Shown one piece after another: positions 62,540 through 64,000 of a DNA stretch of 64,000 nt (positions are counted from its first letter, which is position 1; each line of letters opens with the position of its first letter). The stretch lies in contig NVVV01000063.1 of NCBI GenBank assembly GCA_002733495.1, forward strand, positions 91,987-155,986, read 5' to 3'. The DNA is from Robiginitomaculum sp. (GTDB lineage Bacteria; Pseudomonadota; Alphaproteobacteria; Caulobacterales; Maricaulaceae). The position numbers were made by a program, and so were the translations under genes. The notes beneath the pieces were generated by a model. The model was given only the letters and a program-made list of their open reading frames with translations. It did not search any database and was not told the origin of the DNA.

Positions 62540-62944
62540 ATGAATGAATTTGAGCCACGTCTATACTTGATCGGACGATCAGATATACCTCAAATGAACG
62601 CAGGCAAGCTTGCCGCACAGTGTGCCCACGCTGCCAATGAGTTTGAATACAATGACATAGTTATTCCATGTGAATTGGTGAATGCAGTAGATGCTATCGT
62701 GCGGAAGTGGCGCGATGATAGAGCATTTGGCACTACCATCACTCTGATTGGAACAGATGTGGAAATCAGGGCATTAACAGCGAATAAGTGTATGTCTGGT
62801 TATGTGCATGACCCGTCTTATCCCATGTACAACGCGATGAGCGAAAGGTTCACCGCCCCGATGGACACTGTCGGCTGGATATTCCCCGTGAATGAACTGG
62901 AATTCCGGCACATTCGTGAATCTGGCTTAGAATTATACCCATAA
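62540..62944 (+). CDS. Pth2-like peptidyl-tRNA hydrolase family protein
   Basis: 134 residues. LIGRSDIPQMNAGKLAAQCAHAA aligns with the Pth2 signature (RxDL.M..GK.AAQ.AHA), then TLIGTDVEIRAL. Pth2 frees tRNA from peptidyl-tRNA; the typical bacterial enzyme is Pth1, so an archaeal/eukaryotic-type Pth2 in a phage is notable. Completes a set of tRNA maintenance functions. Confidence 0.72.
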   Translation: MNEFEPRLYLIGRSDIPQMNAGKLAAQCAHAANEFEYNDIVIPCELVNAVDAIVRKWRDDRAFGTTITLIGTDVEIRALTANKCMSGYVHDPSYPMYNAMSERFTAPMDTVGWIFPVNELEFRHIRESGLELYP

Positions 62945-62958
62945 CTTAGGAGAAAATA

Positions 62959-63414
62959 ATGGAAAAATTTACAATAAAAGACACATCATGGCACTATCGT
63001 TGGATCAAATGGGTCTATTTCCTTAGTCCTGCTCACAGGCTTGATAGTCGTTGGGACACGGAAACATTTAAGACACGTCTACCCACAGATTTTTGCTCAT
63101 ACTGGCGCCGTTTCACAATGGCAAGCTCAATCGCAGCTTTCTATGCGGCATGTGCCACATTTTCCGCCAGCGTTGTTGCGCTTGTAATAGGCGGCATAAT
63201 CTACTCAATCTTTACTGATCCGTCTGGTGCCGCCATTGTGGCAGGAATCATCATAGGTATCATCGCGTTCATTATTGCTATTTTCGGTGGAGTGAAAGGT
63301 TATGACAAAGTTGATGCATATCTTACCGTAACTGATCCCGGCATTGTTCGCACTAAATATCGCGCGTGGAAAGGCAAGTATTGTCCTGTAATTGAATATA
63401 AACGAGGATCATGA
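62959..63414 (+). CDS. membrane protein, function unknown
   Basis: 151 residues, SD AGGAG. Two long hydrophobic segments (about 56-85 and 91-115) between basic ends. Overlaps the next gene. Confidence 0.68.
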   Translation: MEKFTIKDTSWHYRWIKWVYFLSPAHRLDSRWDTETFKTRLPTDFCSYWRRFTMASSIAAFYAACATFSASVVALVIGGIIYSIFTDPSGAAIVAGIIIGIIAFIIAIFGGVKGYDKVDAYLTVTDPGIVRTKYRAWKGKYCPVIEYKRGS

Positions 63415-63839
63415 TGAATGATGATACACATGTCTGGGACATACTGAGATCATTAGCATCTAGCGGTGAGCCAGGTATGCTCACCGAGAATGATTTCAAC
63501 ACACAATACACGTCATCCTTTACGTCACAACAATCTCATGATTTATCAAAAGTGCCAATTAAGGACCTGATGAATGAGTGTGTTCGGCGCGGGGCAATTA
63601 AAGAGTTGACATTTAACAGTTCTATACCAGCCCACCGTGAGGTGACAGAACCAGATCAATTAATTGATATACAGCGCCAGATGGCCTCTGATTTAATCAC
63701 AGCGGCATTTGATGGCAATTCTTCTGATATTTTTTCATATACGTGGGCAAAAGATATGGCGGCGATGCACATGATTGTTAATTGTAGTTTGTATTTGTGC
63801 CTACATCCCACCCAGATAGATAATGTGTTCGGAAAATAA
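63414..63839 (+). CDS. protein of unknown function
   Basis: 141 residues (ATG 63411 or 63414; SD CGAGGA). Helical, acidic N-terminus. No family recognised. Confidence 0.62.
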   Translation: MNDDTHVWDILRSLASSGEPGMLTENDFNTQYTSSFTSQQSHDLSKVPIKDLMNECVRRGAIKELTFNSSIPAHREVTEPDQLIDIQRQMASDLITAAFDGNSSDIFSYTWAKDMAAMHMIVNCSLYLCLHPTQIDNVFGK

Positions 63840-63841
63840 TA

Positions 63842-64000
63842 ATGTTAGATTCGATCTTTGATACTGAGTATCCTAGTTCGCATAAGCGTGAAAAATATTA
63901 CGATGATCCTCCAAGTTGGGCAACGGACACTGTACGGGGAATGTATCTATATGGATCACGTAGCATGGCGATGCGTCCAAAGACAGCCACGTTTGATCCC
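63842..64000 (+). CDS. partial protein at the window end
   Basis: Open frame of 53 codons from ATG 63842, two bases after the previous stop, running past the right edge. MLDSIFDTEYPSSHKREKYYDDPPSW...; no family recognised. Confidence 0.55.
   Translation, partial: MLDSIFDTEYPSSHKREKYYDDPPSWATDTVRGMYLYGSRSMAMRPKTATFDP

Noticed and set aside
1..64000. Genome-wide reassignment of TAG
   Set aside because: Several complete genes end in TAG, some followed by a second stop, so TAG still functions as a stop; only gene-specific read-through is proposed.
1..64000. CRISPR arrays, insertion sequences or rRNA genes
   Set aside because: No regularly spaced repeats, transposase-like frames with terminal repeats, or rRNA segments were seen.

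Overview
This window reads as part of a large, tailed, T4-superfamily (myovirus-type) phage genome. The evidence is a gp61-type primase, a T4-type DNA ligase, an RnlA-type RNA ligase, several small proteins that recur across T4-like phages, candidate TATAAATA late promoters, and almost entirely one-directional, tightly overlapping genes. An alphaproteobacterial host is likely but not proven: the holin is of the three-TM gene-transfer-agent type, the ribonucleotide reductase is the B12-dependent monomeric class II type, and about 27 near-consensus TTGACA-N17-TATAAT promoters imply use of an ordinary host sigma factor.

Layout. 1-3900: end of a late block, with a peptidoglycan-binding domain tail, virion-type proteins, conserved T4-like proteins, a holin and a coiled-coil membrane protein. 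3900-9520: DNA metabolism (primase, DNA methyltransferase, thymidylate synthase, class II RNR). 9540-12900: small early genes, a GIY-YIG nuclease and a dCMP deaminase. 12900-36700: a 24-kb tRNA-rich region with about 34 tRNA or tRNA-like genes mixed with small genes, three or four homing endonucleases, a complete NMN route to NAD (NadM-Nudix plus NAMPT), phosphatases, and several structured RNA candidates. 36700-64000: many small promoter-driven or overlapping genes with larger enzymes among them: SLOG protein, CCA-adding enzyme, macro-domain protein, polynucleotide-kinase-like protein, SPFH protein, TOPRIM protein, HD hydrolase, three ATP-grasp-like nucleotidyl ligases (Rnl2-like, DNA ligase, Rnl1), a calcineurin-like phosphoesterase, NADAR, and a Pth2-like peptidyl-tRNA hydrolase.

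How it fits together. Two themes dominate. First, translation autonomy: by my anticodon reading the tRNAs cover all 20 amino acids, plus a tRNA with anticodon CUA that would read amber codons. They sit with a tRNA maintenance kit (CCA addition, 5' end healing, two RNA ligases, 2H phosphoesterase, HAD of the RNA-repair type, Pth2-like). One phage gene (GatB/YqeY-like) is split by an in-frame TAG that this tRNA could read. Second, NAD and ADP-ribose control: NadM-Nudix, NAMPT, macro domain, NADAR and SLOG proteins would rebuild NAD and process ADP-ribose products, which fits resistance to NAD-depleting immunity.

The tRNA region also holds features I could not assign to known families: tRNA-sized elements with closed acceptor stems but missing arms, three copies of a leader resembling the rRNA antitermination boxA, and two stretches of about 450-550 bases without genes that carry long inverted repeats and look like large structured RNAs. 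All database-style statements here are from memory of families; no search was run.
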